Positions 23,141-32,124 of a stretch of 64,000 nucleotides of DNA are shown in pieces. Positions within the stretch are counted from its first letter, which is position 1. Each line of letters starts with the position of its first letter. The stretch lies in the NCBI GenBank assembly GCA_023663525.1, contig JAMPHF010000002.1, forward strand, positions 190,984-254,983, given 5' to 3'. The notes under the pieces were generated by a model. The model worked only from the letters and a program-made list of their open reading frames with translations, had not been told where the DNA came from and made no database searches. This DNA comes from Bacteroides sp. GTDB taxonomy: Bacteria; Bacteroidota; Bacteroidia; Bacteroidales; Muribaculaceae. The position numbers and the translations under genes were made by a program.

Positions 23141-25747
23141 TTATCCACATCGGGATGAGCCGCATGAGGTGCAGATCAGGCAACCTTCTTGATAGACGAG
23201 GGTTTCCTGTCCGCAGTTAGGACATTTCTGTCCACCTGCGGGAGTGCCGGAGGGGAGATATTTCTTCAATGCGCGTTCGACCCCCATCTTCCATGTGTTG
23301 ATTGATTGGGAATCAAGTTCGAGTCCGTTGACGAGTTTTATGACCTGATCAATCGGCATTCCGTAGCGGAGCACTCCTGAAATCAGTTTGGCGTAATTCC
23401 AGTATTCGGGATTGAATTTATCGGACAGACCTTCGATGGTGGTTTTGTAGCCACGTTTGTTGATGAATTGGAAATCGTAGCGTTTATTCCCTTTTTCGTC
23501 AGTCGCTTTAATGATTTTGCCCTTCGAGACGGATTTTGGACAGAAAATACCGTCGTCGTCGTCAGCAAGTCCTGTAAATATCTCATACGGACGACCATTT
23601 TTTAATCCTACGAAGGCAATCCATTTTTCCTTGTTGTTCTGGAAACGGACCACATCGGCTTCCAGTTCGATCGGACGCTTCATCTTGGGCATCGTAACAA
23701 GTGTATCGGCCGTGATCATGGCTTTGTTTTCCTTGTTGTCCTTTGACTCATCTGCCGTTTCCTCGTGTATGCCTTTCTCCCGGTCTTTCTTCTTGTTTTC
23801 ATCCACTGAAATCAGGACACCTGAACGGCAGCCGTCGCGATAGATCGTACAGCCCTTGCATCCGGCTTTCCATGCTTCCATATAGAGACGATTGACCAGT
23901 TCAACCGATGTGTCGGCAGGAAGATTTATGGTCACGGAGATTGAATGGTCAACCCATTTCTGCACCGCTCCTTGCATCTTCACCTTTTCAAGCCAATCAA
24001 TGTCGTTGGCAGTGGCTTTGTTGTAGGGGGAACGGCTGACGAGATCGTCGAGTTCCGCCTGAGTGAAATCGCGTCGCGGTTCAATGCCGTTTACATGCAT
24101 CCATTCAAGGAATTTCGGATGATAGACGATGAACTCCTCGAAAGCGTCGCCCGATTCGTCGATAAAGTCAATATGCACGTCCACGTCATTGGCATTCACT
24201 TTGCGACGACGTTTGTAGATAGGCATGAAGACAGGCTCGATTCCCGATGAAGTCCTTGTCATGAGTGATGTCGTTCCGGTCGGGGCGATTGTCAGACAGG
24301 CTATGTTTCGGCGACCGTGTTTCTCCATATCTGCCACAAGTTCGGGAGCAGCCTCGCGCAGTCGGGAGATGTATGGATTGTTGCGTTCGCGTTCGGCATC
24401 ATATATTTCAAACGCACCACGTTCCTTGGCCATCCGGACAGATGAGCTGAACGCGGCGAGTGCGAGTGCACGATGCACTTCTACAGATTTTGAGGTGGCT
24501 TCGGGTGTGCCGTAGCGGAGACCGAGGGCTGCGATCATGTCACCCTCGCCGGTTGTCCCGAGTCCGGTGCGACGGCCTTTCAGCGTTTTAGCCTTGATTT
24601 TATTCCAGAGGTTGAGTTCTGTTTCCTTCACCTCCATGCTCTCAGGGTCAGCTTTGATTTTCTCGATTATTGCGTCAATTTTTTCCATCTCAAGGTCAAT
24701 GATGTCATCCATCAACCGCTGAGCTTTGATAATGTGTTCACGGAAAAGGTCGAAATCAAAGTATGCTTCGGGCGTGAAGGGGTGTTTCACGTAGGAGTAG
24801 AGGTTGACAGCAAGAAGTCTGCAACTGTCGTAGGGACACAGGGGGATTTCTCCACACGGGTTTGTCGATATGGTCTGGAAGCCGAGATCAGCATAGCAGT
24901 CGGGAAGCGATTCGCGGATGATGGTGTCCCAGAATAGTACTCCCGGCTCTGCTGATTTCCATGCATTGTAGACTATTTTGCTCCATAGTGACCGCGCGTC
25001 AATCTCGGATTTGACTGAGGGCTTGTCGCTGTCAACGGGGAAGCAGCATGTGTAGGTCGCACCGCTTTCGACACAGTTCATGAACTCATCATCGATTCTG
25101 ACTGAGACGTTTGCGCCAGTGATTTTCCCCTGCTCAAGCTTCGCATCAATGAATCGCTCCGAGTCGGGGTGCTTTATGGCGACGGTAAGCATCAAAGCTC
25201 CACGGCGACCGTCCTGAGCTACTTCGCGAGTGGAGTTTGAATAGCGTTCCATGAACGGGACGAGACCGGTCGATGTGAGTGCCGAATTCTTGACGGGAGT
25301 GCCTTTGGGGCGGAGGTCGCTGAGGTCATGACCGACACCGCCACGGCGTTTCATGAGCTGCACCTGCTCCTCGTCAATTTTGATGATGCTGCCGTATGAG
25401 TCGGGATGACCGTCAAGTCCGATGACAAAGCAGTTGGAGAGCGACCCTGTCTGAAAAGTGTTGCCGATTCCTGCCATCGGACTTCCCTGGGGCACAAGAT
25501 AGTTGAAACCGTCGAGCAAATCATATATTTCTTCCTCGCTCATTGGATTGGGATAGTTCGCCTCGATTCTTGCGAGTTCTGAGGCAAGGCGGTGGTGCAT
25601 GTCGGAGGGGGTCAACTCATAGATGTTGCCTTCGGAATCCTTGAGTGCATACTTGCTGACCCATACTTTTGCCGCCAGTTCATCTCCACCGAAATACTTG
25701 ACAGAGGCTTCGTAAGCCTCCTCAAATGTATATCTTGGTCTTTCCAT
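23141..25747 (-). CDS. nrdJ: Adenosylcobalamin-dependent ribonucleotide reductase (class II)
   Basis: Reduces ribonucleotides to deoxyribonucleotides using a radical made from coenzyme B12, independent of oxygen. 868 residues from the ATG at 25747. The ATG 12 codons upstream (25783) overlaps the -7 promoter element, so it is rejected. Seen: SLSNCFVIG and RRGGVGHDLSDLRPKG in the N-terminal third, NPCGEIPLCPYDSCRL near residue 295 (finger-loop Cys), IAPTGTTSLMTRTSSGIEPVF near 475, and a C-terminal Cys-rich tail with CPNCGQETLVYQEGCLIC and CTSCG expected to bind zinc and relay electrons. It links the B12 genes nearby to DNA precursor supply. No other reductase lies in the window. Confidence 0.96.
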   Translation of the reverse strand: MERPRYTFEEAYEASVKYFGGDELAAKVWVSKYALKDSEGNIYELTPSDMHHRLASELARIEANYPNPMSEEEIYDLLDGFNYLVPQGSPMAGIGNTFQTGSLSNCFVIGLDGHPDSYGSIIKIDEEQVQLMKRRGGVGHDLSDLRPKGTPVKNSALTSTGLVPFMERYSNSTREVAQDGRRGALMLTVAIKHPDSERFIDAKLEQGKITGANVSVRIDDEFMNCVESGATYTCCFPVDSDKPSVKSEIDARSLWSKIVYNAWKSAEPGVLFWDTIIRESLPDCYADLGFQTISTNPCGEIPLCPYDSCRLLAVNLYSYVKHPFTPEAYFDFDLFREHIIKAQRLMDDIIDLEMEKIDAIIEKIKADPESMEVKETELNLWNKIKAKTLKGRRTGLGTTGEGDMIAALGLRYGTPEATSKSVEVHRALALAAFSSSVRMAKERGAFEIYDAERERNNPYISRLREAAPELVADMEKHGRRNIACLTIAPTGTTSLMTRTSSGIEPVFMPIYKRRRKVNANDVDVHIDFIDESGDAFEEFIVYHPKFLEWMHVNGIEPRRDFTQAELDDLVSRSPYNKATANDIDWLEKVKMQGAVQKWVDHSISVTINLPADTSVELVNRLYMEAWKAGCKGCTIYRDGCRSGVLISVDENKKKDREKGIHEETADESKDNKENKAMITADTLVTMPKMKRPIELEADVVRFQNNKEKWIAFVGLKNGRPYEIFTGLADDDDGIFCPKSVSKGKIIKATDEKGNKRYDFQFINKRGYKTTIEGLSDKFNPEYWNYAKLISGVLRYGMPIDQVIKLVNGLELDSQSINTWKMGVERALKKYLPSGTPAGGQKCPNCGQETLVYQEGCLICTSCGSSRCG

Positions 25748-25780
25748 TATTGTAAGTAGTGATTTGTCTTTTTGTGGTTG

Positions 25781-25812
25781 CAAAGTTGGATAAATAATTC
25801 CTATCTTGCAAA
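25781..25812 (-). promoter_or_regulatory. nrdJ promoter
   Basis: Read on the minus strand: TTTG (25809-25812), a 20-base spacer, then CAACTTTG (25781-25788), one base off the -7 consensus. The transcript would start near 25773, leaving a leader of about 25 bases. No cobalamin riboswitch fits there. Confidence 0.7.
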
Positions 25813-25954
25813 AAAAATCATCCGAAGTTATCTACAATCAGACAATAAAATTGTAACTTGCAGTCCCTTTTTGATTGACCGTCATGCGGCGGTTCATCCT
25901 GCTCTCCGGCAAATTCGTGTCAGCATGACAATAAATTATAATCTCACAATATAG

Positions 25955-26707
25955 ATGAATACACCTGATTATTTCTCCAACCGCCGTACTATTCGCGTTT
26001 ATGACCGCGCGCGTGATGTTGATGTCGCTATGATCGATGGTATGCTCGAAACTGCCGCCCGCGCTGCAAACACCGGAAACATGCAGATTTATTCTGTCAT
26101 TGTCACTACCGATCCCGGTGAGATTGCGCGACTTGCACCGGCTCATTTTAATCAACCGGCTGCCACGGGAGCGAAAGCGATATTGACATTCTGCATTGAC
26201 CTCAATCGTTTCAACCATTGGTGCCATCTGAATCATGCGGACCCGGGAATGAACAACCTGCAAGGTTTCACATGGGGTGTCATTGACACTTCGATTTTTG
26301 CGCAGCAATTTGTGACAATCGCGGAGATGAACGGTCTCGGAACATGTTATCTCGGGACCACGACCTATAATGCCGGGCAGATTGCCGAGCTGCTTGACCT
26401 GCCCTCAGATGTCATCCCCGTCATAACTGTGACTGTCGGCTATCCGGCTGAGAACCCGGAGTTGCAGGAGCGTCTCCCGGTTGGTGCGATTGTCCACCAC
26501 GGACGTTACAGCCGACCGACCGACGCAGAACTCAAAGAGATATATTCAGAGAAGGAATCACTTCCGACATCGAAACAATTTGTCGCGGAAAATAGTAAGG
26601 AGAATCTTGCCCAGGTTTTTGCAGAAGTGCGCTATCCGCGTTCGGCAAACGAGCAGTTTTCACGCGTCTATAAAGAATTCCTTAAAAATCAAGGAATAGC
26701 ATTGTAA
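25955..26707 (+). CDS. Nitroreductase-family FMN oxidoreductase
   Basis: Likely NAD(P)H-dependent flavin reductase of the NfsA/FRP type, 250 residues. It has an N-terminal FSNRRTIRVYD (the usual RRSIR phosphate-binding stretch), AARAANTGNMQIYSVIV near residue 36, GVIDTSIFAQQFVTIAEMNGLGTCYLG near 107, and VTVGYPAENPE near 163 before a C-terminal extension typical of the NfsA subgroup. Physiological substrate unknown. Although next to B12 genes, it lacks reason to be called BluB (see rejected items). Confidence 0.85.
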   Translation: MNTPDYFSNRRTIRVYDRARDVDVAMIDGMLETAARAANTGNMQIYSVIVTTDPGEIARLAPAHFNQPAATGAKAILTFCIDLNRFNHWCHLNHADPGMNNLQGFTWGVIDTSIFAQQFVTIAEMNGLGTCYLGTTTYNAGQIAELLDLPSDVIPVITVTVGYPAENPELQERLPVGAIVHHGRYSRPTDAELKEIYSEKESLPTSKQFVAENSKENLAQVFAEVRYPRSANEQFSRVYKEFLKNQGIAL

Positions 26708-26789
26708 TATAAGGACGGATATTGATGGAAAATCCGGATTTTGGAAAATGTAATGTCGTCGGCATGTCGCATACATGGAAAAAAATCCT

Positions 26790-26797
26790 TAAATTTG
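26790..26797 (+). promoter_or_regulatory. Probable purT -7 promoter element
   Basis: TAAATTTG matches the -7 consensus about 96 bases before the purT ATG; no clear TTTG partner is seen 20 bases upstream. A 14-bp perfect palindrome (26729-26742) lies further upstream and could be an operator or part of a hairpin after the nitroreductase gene. Confidence 0.5.
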
Positions 26798-26892
26798 CAC
26801 ATCAATCGGGACACGATAGAATGTCATGCTGATTTTCCCATCGTTGTCACCTGAATCAACCAATCATTATATTAATCACTTATTAGTTTCTG

Positions 26893-28077
26893 ATGGCAAA
26901 AATTGGAAGTAAATGGACCGGAAGCGGCCGTAAGGCTATGCTTCTCGGAAGTGGAGAGTTAGGTAAGGAAGTTGCTATCGAATTGCAGCGCATGGGCATA
27001 GAGGTGGTTGCGTGCGACAAGTATGCCAATGCTCCGGCAATGCACGTGGCCGACAGTTGCCGTGTATTCAACATGCTTGATGCCGATGCATTGCGCAGTG
27101 CCATTGAGGAGGAGAAACCTGACCACATCATCCCGGAGGTAGAAGCGATAGCTACGCCTGTGTTGGTTGACCTTGAAAAGCAGGGATTCAATGTCACTCC
27201 GACTGCCAAAGCCGCCTTGCTTACCATGAATCGTGAGGGTATCCGCCGCCTTGCTGCCGAGGAACTCGGAGTCACCACTTCTCCATATCGTTTCGCTTCT
27301 GATTATGATGAATTCAAGGCGGCTGTTGAAGCCGTCGGGATTCCTTGTGTCGTTAAACCGATCATGTCATCGAGCGGTCATGGTCAGAGTGTCATCAAAA
27401 GTGAGGATGATATTGAAAAGGCATGGAAGATTGCCCAGGAGGGTGGTCGTGCAGGTGCCGGACGTGTCATCGTCGAGGGTTTCGTGAAATTCGATTATGA
27501 GATTACACTTCTGACGGTACGTTCTGTCGCCGGGACATCATTCTGCGAACCGATAGGCCACATACAGATTGACGGTGACTACCGTTATTCATGGCAGCCT
27601 CAGGCCATGACCCCCGAGGCTAAGGCCAAGGCTCAGGAGATAGCCCGGAAAGTAACGGATGCTCTCGGTGGCTACGGCATTTTCGGTGTTGAGCTTTTCG
27701 TCAAGGGCGATGACGTGATTTTTAGTGAGGTGTCTCCGCGTCCGCACGACACCGGTATGGTTACAATGATTTCGCAGGAACTCAGCGAGTTTGCGCTTCA
27801 TGCACGTGCGTTGACAGGTCTGCCTGTGCCGGAAATCCGTTTCTATGGCCCCTCGGCTTCACGTGCCGTTGTGGTGGAAGGCGATACGAAGGAAATCGTC
27901 ATGGACGGTCTTGAAAAAGTACTTGAAGAACCCGGAGTGCAGATGCGTATCTTTGGCAAGCCTGAAATCAAGGGCCATCGCAGAATGGGCGTCATACTCG
28001 CGACAGCCGATACTGTAGAGGAGGCACGTGCCAAGGCTGACCGTGCTTACGATAAACTGAAGGTGGAGGTGCTTTAA
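26893..28077 (+). CDS. purT: Formate-dependent phosphoribosylglycinamide formyltransferase
   Basis: ATP-grasp enzyme that formylates GAR with free formate in purine synthesis, a folate-independent alternative to PurN. 394 residues, as usual. [20 protein letters not shown] near residue 16 is the N-terminal preATP-grasp fold. [14 protein letters not shown] near 155 is the ATP loop. [25 protein letters not shown] is split around 263-285 with the metal-binding Glu residues. It has its own promoter. A hairpin overlaps its stop codon. Confidence 0.95.
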   Translation: MAKIGSKWTGSGRKAMLLGSGELGKEVAIELQRMGIEVVACDKYANAPAMHVADSCRVFNMLDADALRSAIEEEKPDHIIPEVEAIATPVLVDLEKQGFNVTPTAKAALLTMNREGIRRLAAEELGVTTSPYRFASDYDEFKAAVEAVGIPCVVKPIMSSSGHGQSVIKSEDDIEKAWKIAQEGGRAGAGRVIVEGFVKFDYEITLLTVRSVAGTSFCEPIGHIQIDGDYRYSWQPQAMTPEAKAKAQEIARKVTDALGGYGIFGVELFVKGDDVIFSEVSPRPHDTGMVTMISQELSEFALHARALTGLPVPEIRFYGPSASRAVVVEGDTKEIVMDGLEKVLEEPGVQMRIFGKPEIKGHRRMGVILATADTVEEARAKADRAYDKLKVEVL

Positions 28078-28087
28078 GCATCTCCAC
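28063..28087 (+). terminator. Hairpin overlapping the purT stop
   Basis: A 10-bp stem (28063-28072 with 28078-28087, one G-T pair) and 5-base loop containing the purT TAA, followed by T-rich sequence about 7 bases later. Likely terminator of purT. Confidence 0.6.
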
Positions 28088-28139
28088 TTTCACGCTTTTT
28101 AAACAGCCACTTATCCATTGCTTTGCATAATCATTCAAT

Positions 28140-29732
28140 ATGTCCGGACTACTCTCTCTGCTTTTAATATTTGTCTTTGGAACTACAGCGATACCGGAGG
28201 CCCGTCCGCAGCACACGGTGGGATCGGATGATGTAAAGGCGATATTGCAACGACTTGATTCCGAGCTTGAGAAGCGTGATGTGTACCTTATGGAACGTCA
28301 TGGTGTGATTGACTCGCTCAAGTCGGTTATCGGACTTAAGGACATTTCCGATGAGGCCCGTCTGGAGTGCCTGCTCAAACTTGGCGACAATTACAGCACG
28401 CTTAACACAGACTCGGCTCTCACGTTCTACACCCGGGGTCATGAGCTTGCTTCGGCAGCCGGTCTGGACTCCATCGCGCTGAGATTCAATCTGCGGTCGG
28501 CTACCTATCTGCCGCTGCTCGCTTTCATAACAGAAGCAGCCAAGCGGTTTGACGAGATTGATGTCAATTCGGTTCCGGATGGTTTGAAAAAGGAGTATTA
28601 CGATGCGGCGCGGCAGATGTATTTCTATATCGCCTCATATTATATCAATTATCCTGAGATATATGAACCCTACATGAAGCTCTCGCAGGAGGCTCAGGCG
28701 CAACTCATCCCCTTTCTTGAAGAAAACTCACCGCGCCACATGCTGAACAGCGGGGAAGCTTTGTTCTATAACCATCAGTATTCACGGGCAAAGGTCATCC
28801 TCATGCAGCTTCTTGACTTGGTCCAGATAGAAGATAACATGTATGCACGTGGATGCCATCTTTTGGCTGACATCTACAAAGCTCAGGGCGACCACAACGC
28901 CTACATCTATTATCTTGCATTGTCAGCAATCGCCGACACGAGGGGAGCGACTCTCGAAGTGTCGTCGCTTCAGGAACTTGGACGACTGATCTATCTCAAC
29001 GGTGATGTCAGCAGGGCATACGAATATCTGTCAACGGCTCTTTCTCTTGCGGTGGAGTGTAATGCACCGCTGCGCATCATACAGTCAGCACATATTTTCC
29101 CCATCATAGAGAGTGCTCACAAAGCTGAACTGCGTAAGTCAGACAAACGCATCTATATTGTCATCGGGATCATGGCACTCCTCCTCGTCGGTCTTGCCAT
29201 CACGCTGTATTTCCTGCATGGGAAGAACCGGCAGATGAACCGTATGGCTGTCAGACTTGAGGAGGCTAACAGCGTGAAGGATATATACATATCCCAGTTC
29301 CTGAGTCTGTGTTCCATCTACATGGACAAGTTGAACCAATTCAACAAAATGGTCAATAGGAAAATCACAACCGGAAAGATTGACGATTTGGCCAAGCTCA
29401 CCAAGCAGGGTAAGCTCATCGAGGAGCAGTCAAAGGAGTTCTATGATGTGTTTGACGATGCCTTCCTCCACATATATCCAAACTTCGTCAGCGAAGTCAA
29501 CAAACTTTTGCGCCCTGAGGAGCAAATTGTGCTTCGCGAGGGTGAAAAACTCAATACAGATCTGCGCATAATCGCATTCATGAGGCTCGGCATTGAGGAG
29601 AGCACGCGGATTGCGCAGATGTTGAACTATTCGGTTTACACAATCTATACATATCGCAACAAACTCAAGAATCGTGCTATCTCCCGTGAGACGTTTGAAA
29701 GTGACATAATGAAGATAAAATCAGTGTCATGA
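28140..29732 (+). CDS. TPR-transmembrane-HTH regulator, DUF6377-like
   Basis: Not assigned a pathway. 530 residues: a signal or first membrane segment (about 4-18), a long helical region with TPR-like repeats (about 60-320, with CLLKLGDNYSTLNTDSALTFY and similar), one membrane helix (about 340-360, IYIVIGIMALLLVGLAITL), a coiled coil, and a C-terminal helix-turn-helix of LuxR flavour (IEESTRIAQMLNYSVYTIY and TYRNKLKNRA, about 487-512). This puts a periplasmic TPR sensor and a cytosolic DNA-binding end in one protein, a layout seen in Bacteroidetes DUF6377 proteins that often sit near polysaccharide-use loci. No such locus is next to it here. Confidence 0.75.
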   Translation: MSGLLSLLLIFVFGTTAIPEARPQHTVGSDDVKAILQRLDSELEKRDVYLMERHGVIDSLKSVIGLKDISDEARLECLLKLGDNYSTLNTDSALTFYTRGHELASAAGLDSIALRFNLRSATYLPLLAFITEAAKRFDEIDVNSVPDGLKKEYYDAARQMYFYIASYYINYPEIYEPYMKLSQEAQAQLIPFLEENSPRHMLNSGEALFYNHQYSRAKVILMQLLDLVQIEDNMYARGCHLLADIYKAQGDHNAYIYYLALSAIADTRGATLEVSSLQELGRLIYLNGDVSRAYEYLSTALSLAVECNAPLRIIQSAHIFPIIESAHKAELRKSDKRIYIVIGIMALLLVGLAITLYFLHGKNRQMNRMAVRLEEANSVKDIYISQFLSLCSIYMDKLNQFNKMVNRKITTGKIDDLAKLTKQGKLIEEQSKEFYDVFDDAFLHIYPNFVSEVNKLLRPEEQIVLREGEKLNTDLRIIAFMRLGIEESTRIAQMLNYSVYTIYTYRNKLKNRAISRETFESDIMKIKSVS

Positions 29733-30130
29733 TTCATGTATGTTTTGTTTCAAATAATCAGGTATAATTGGGTATAAAATGTTGCATATTTGCTAAGCGT
29801 TTCTATATTTTAACTCAAATTTTTAATATGCAATATGTTTAAAATTAGCATATTATATGTTTTATTATACTTATATGCACTCAACTTGACCTTTAGACTC
29901 TTGCATGAGTGGGAAAATGGTTATAATTTTGCATCATCAAGAGGCACGGTAGGCTCTCAGCCAACATGCTTTTTGACATCATAATGAATCAAACGAATTT
30001 GCATATTTTTAGTTTTAGGGTTAGTATAGATTGTTAGTATCTTAGCGTAAATTCATTAGTTATATGAGAAGAATTGCATAATAGTAAATGTGTTTTTATG
30101 TTAGGTTTGTAGAGTCTTATTGCTAAGACA

Positions 30131-30166
30131 ACAATACGACTTCTCCGTGAGGAGAGGTCGTATTGT
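30131..30166. terminator. 16-bp hairpin upstream of folP
   Basis: 30131-30146 pairs with 30151-30166 (one G-T pair) around a GTGA loop. It stands out from the AT-rich surroundings. No T run follows on either strand, so it may be an RNA structure or a weak terminator. Confidence 0.5.
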
Positions 30167-30228
30167 CGTATAATAGGGGAGAAGTGTGCGGGCGCATGAA
30201 TGGATGATGGGTGGAGTTTGATAATAGT

Positions 30229-30260
30229 TTTGGATATGATTGAACTTTTTGTTAATTTCG
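30229..30260 (+). promoter_or_regulatory. folP promoter
   Basis: TTTG (30229-30232), 20-base spacer, TAATTTCG (30253-30260; one base from consensus). The transcript start near 30270 fixes the folP start codon at 30290 rather than either upstream in-frame ATG. Confidence 0.75.
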
Positions 30261-30289
30261 CGAGTCGAAAAAATCATCATAAATTTCCC

Positions 30290-31129
30290 ATGTTCCGATC
30301 ATTCTCACTAAATATAAAAGGAGAACTTCGTGTTTATTCCCGTCCGCAGGTGATGGGGATTGTGAACGTCACACCGGATTCTTTTTTCAAGGAATCTCGT
30401 GCTATGGATGTCGATGCGATAGCCGGGTTGGTTGAACGGCACGTGGCTGACGGAGCGGATTTCATTGATATGGGAGCATGTTCATCACGGCCCGGAGCGT
30501 TGGATATATCATCCCGCGAGGAGATAGACCGTCTCGGACTTGGGATGCGTGTGCTTCGGTCTATCGCGCCTGACATCCCTGTTTCAGTGGACACTTATCG
30601 TTCGGATGTGGCTCGTGTGGCTGTTGAGGAGTTTGGAGTCGATATGGTCAATGACATATCTGCAGGAGAGATTGACCGGGATATGTTTGCGACCGTAGCC
30701 TCGCTTAAAGTTCCATACGTCTTGATGCACATGCGCGGCAATCCGACGACAATGATGACCTTGACGGACTATGATGATGTGACAGCCGACGTGATTGCAG
30801 ACCTTTCGGAAAAGCTCCGGCAACTGCGTCTGATCGGTGTGGCCGACGTGATTGTTGATCCAGGTTTTGGCTTCAGTAAGACCGTGGAGCAGAACTATGA
30901 GCTTATGCGCAATCTCGATCTTTTCGATGCGCTTGGATGCCCGATATTGGTCGGGATTTCGCGTAAATCCATGATCACACGCATCTTGGACATCACTCCG
31001 GCAGAAGCTCTCGCTCCAACTGTCGCGCTTGACACCATAGCATTGACAAAAGGGGCTGCCATACTCCGTGTCCATGATGTGCGTGAGGCAGTCCAGTCCG
31101 TCAAACTATACGAATTGACACACTCTTAA
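30290..31129 (+). CDS. folP: Dihydropteroate synthase
   Basis: Joins p-aminobenzoate to dihydropterin pyrophosphate in folate synthesis; the sulfonamide target. 279 residues from the ATG at 30290. In-frame ATGs at 30200 and 30236 lie upstream of the promoter and add non-family residues. Motifs: VMGIVNVTPDSFF near residue 22, DMGACSSRPGA near 60, VSVDTYRSDVA near 98, VNDISAG near 121, DPGFGFSKT near 190. It is followed 13 bases later by cdaA, a pairing common in Bacteroidetes. Confidence 0.95.
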   Translation: MFRSFSLNIKGELRVYSRPQVMGIVNVTPDSFFKESRAMDVDAIAGLVERHVADGADFIDMGACSSRPGALDISSREEIDRLGLGMRVLRSIAPDIPVSVDTYRSDVARVAVEEFGVDMVNDISAGEIDRDMFATVASLKVPYVLMHMRGNPTTMMTLTDYDDVTADVIADLSEKLRQLRLIGVADVIVDPGFGFSKTVEQNYELMRNLDLFDALGCPILVGISRKSMITRILDITPAEALAPTVALDTIALTKGAAILRVHDVREAVQSVKLYELTHS

Positions 31130-31142
31130 TATTGTTTCCGGC

Positions 31143-31919
31143 ATGGATCATTTTGGCATAAAGGACGCTCTCGACATAGCAATTGTCGCTTTGCTGCTCT
31201 ATTATCTTTATAAGATAATGAAAGAGAGCGGTACGCTCAACATATTTTTCGGAGTCCTCGCCTTTATTGTGGTCTGGGTGTTAACATCGCAGATCCTTGA
31301 ACTGAAGCTGCTCGGGTCGATTCTCGACCAGTTCATGGGAATCGGTCTGCTTGTGCTGGTGATTCTGTTTCAGGATCAGATAAAACGATTCCTTGTTGAA
31401 CTCGGCGACCACAAGCGATGGAGATTCCTCAAGACCCTTTTTGTCCACGACAAAGGAAATACCGCAGCCGATACGCGTAAGTACGTGCTTCCGATTGTCT
31501 ATGCGTGCATGAACATGTCGAAGACCAAGACCGGCGCACTGATTGTCATCCGTCAGGAAATCCCGCTTGAATCATACGAGAAAAGTGGTGACATAATAGA
31601 CGCTGACATAAATTCCCGCTTGATAGAGAATATATTTTTCAAAAACTCCCCGCTTCATGACGGAGCTATGATTATTGACCACGATCGCATCAGGAGCGCG
31701 GGATGCATCCTCCCCGTGAGCCATGACCGCAATGTGCCGCGTGCGCTGGGCCTCCGCCACAGGTCAGCGCTCGGCATCTCGCAAGCCACCGACGCGTTTG
31801 CCATTGTTGTCTCCGAGGAGACAGGTAATATTTCCGTGGCTCATCGCGGCACGCTAACCACGCGCCTTAGCTCTACTGAACTTGAACACCGCCTCTCACT
31901 TGTCATGGCTAATGATTGA
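31143..31919 (+). CDS. cdaA: Membrane diadenylate cyclase (c-di-AMP synthase)
   Basis: Makes cyclic di-AMP from two ATP at the inner membrane. Three hydrophobic helices in the first 85 residues, then the DAC domain with the catalytic SPLHDGAMII near residue 174 and GLRHRSALGIS near 206. 258 residues, typical for CdaA/DacA rather than the DNA-scanning DisA. No CdaR regulator gene follows, as expected outside Firmicutes. Probably transcribed with folP. Confidence 0.93.
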   Translation: MDHFGIKDALDIAIVALLLYYLYKIMKESGTLNIFFGVLAFIVVWVLTSQILELKLLGSILDQFMGIGLLVLVILFQDQIKRFLVELGDHKRWRFLKTLFVHDKGNTAADTRKYVLPIVYACMNMSKTKTGALIVIRQEIPLESYEKSGDIIDADINSRLIENIFFKNSPLHDGAMIIDHDRIRSAGCILPVSHDRNVPRALGLRHRSALGISQATDAFAIVVSEETGNISVAHRGTLTTRLSSTELEHRLSLVMAND

Positions 31920-31923
31920 TAGT

Positions 31924-31939
31924 CCCCTATTGCAAGGGG
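31924..31939 (+). terminator. Weak hairpin after cdaA
   Basis: A short GC stem (31924-31928 with 31935-31939) directly after the cdaA stop. No good T run; included as the only candidate end for the folP-cdaA transcript. Confidence 0.3.
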
Positions 31940-31977
31940 GCTTTGTGGCGTTAGAGGCGATTTATTTGCATCATACA

Positions 31978-32009
31978 TTTGTCGGAGTGCAATTTTTTTT
32001 GTAATTTTG
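31978..32009 (+). promoter_or_regulatory. gyrB promoter
   Basis: TTTG (31978-31981), 20-base spacer, TAATTTTG (32002-32009), a full consensus match. It gives a leader of about 110 bases and excludes an in-frame ATG at 32011. Confidence 0.8.
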
Positions 32010-32124
32010 TTTGCTCAAAAGAGCCATCGTTGCCGGGCGTAAGCACGCTCTCCGTCATGCAAGAAGCTGCGGCAGACAATGTTTGAAGTATGTAACTATT
32101 TTCGAGAAAACATTTTACCAGATT

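Larger units (their letters stand above)
29733..30289. other. AT-rich intergenic region with hairpins and possible extra promoters
   Basis: About 550 bases without a convincing gene. It holds a TTGCATA/TATGCAA inverted repeat (29782-29788 with 29827-29833), -7-like elements TAATTTTG (29934-29941) and TAGGTTTG (30102-30109), and a strong GC-richer hairpin (30131-30166). A frame of 23 codons at 29965 was seen but has no support. A small RNA ending at the hairpin is possible. The folP promoter closes the region. Confidence 0.5.

Noticed and set aside
25955-26707. Nitroreductase gene as BluB (lower-ligand synthesis) because of its B12 neighbours
   Set aside because: Its C-terminal extension and N-terminal motif fit NfsA-type nitroreductases. 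I saw no BluB-specific features, and BluB needs oxygen, unlikely in an anaerobe.
29965-30036. Possible 23-codon peptide gene
   Set aside because: Too short and AT-rich to support, with no conserved pattern or ribosome-binding sign; kept only as part of the region note.
30200-30289. Longer N-terminus for folP
   Set aside because: The promoter at 30229-30260 sits inside the proposed extension, and dihydropteroate synthases of this type begin near the chosen ATG.
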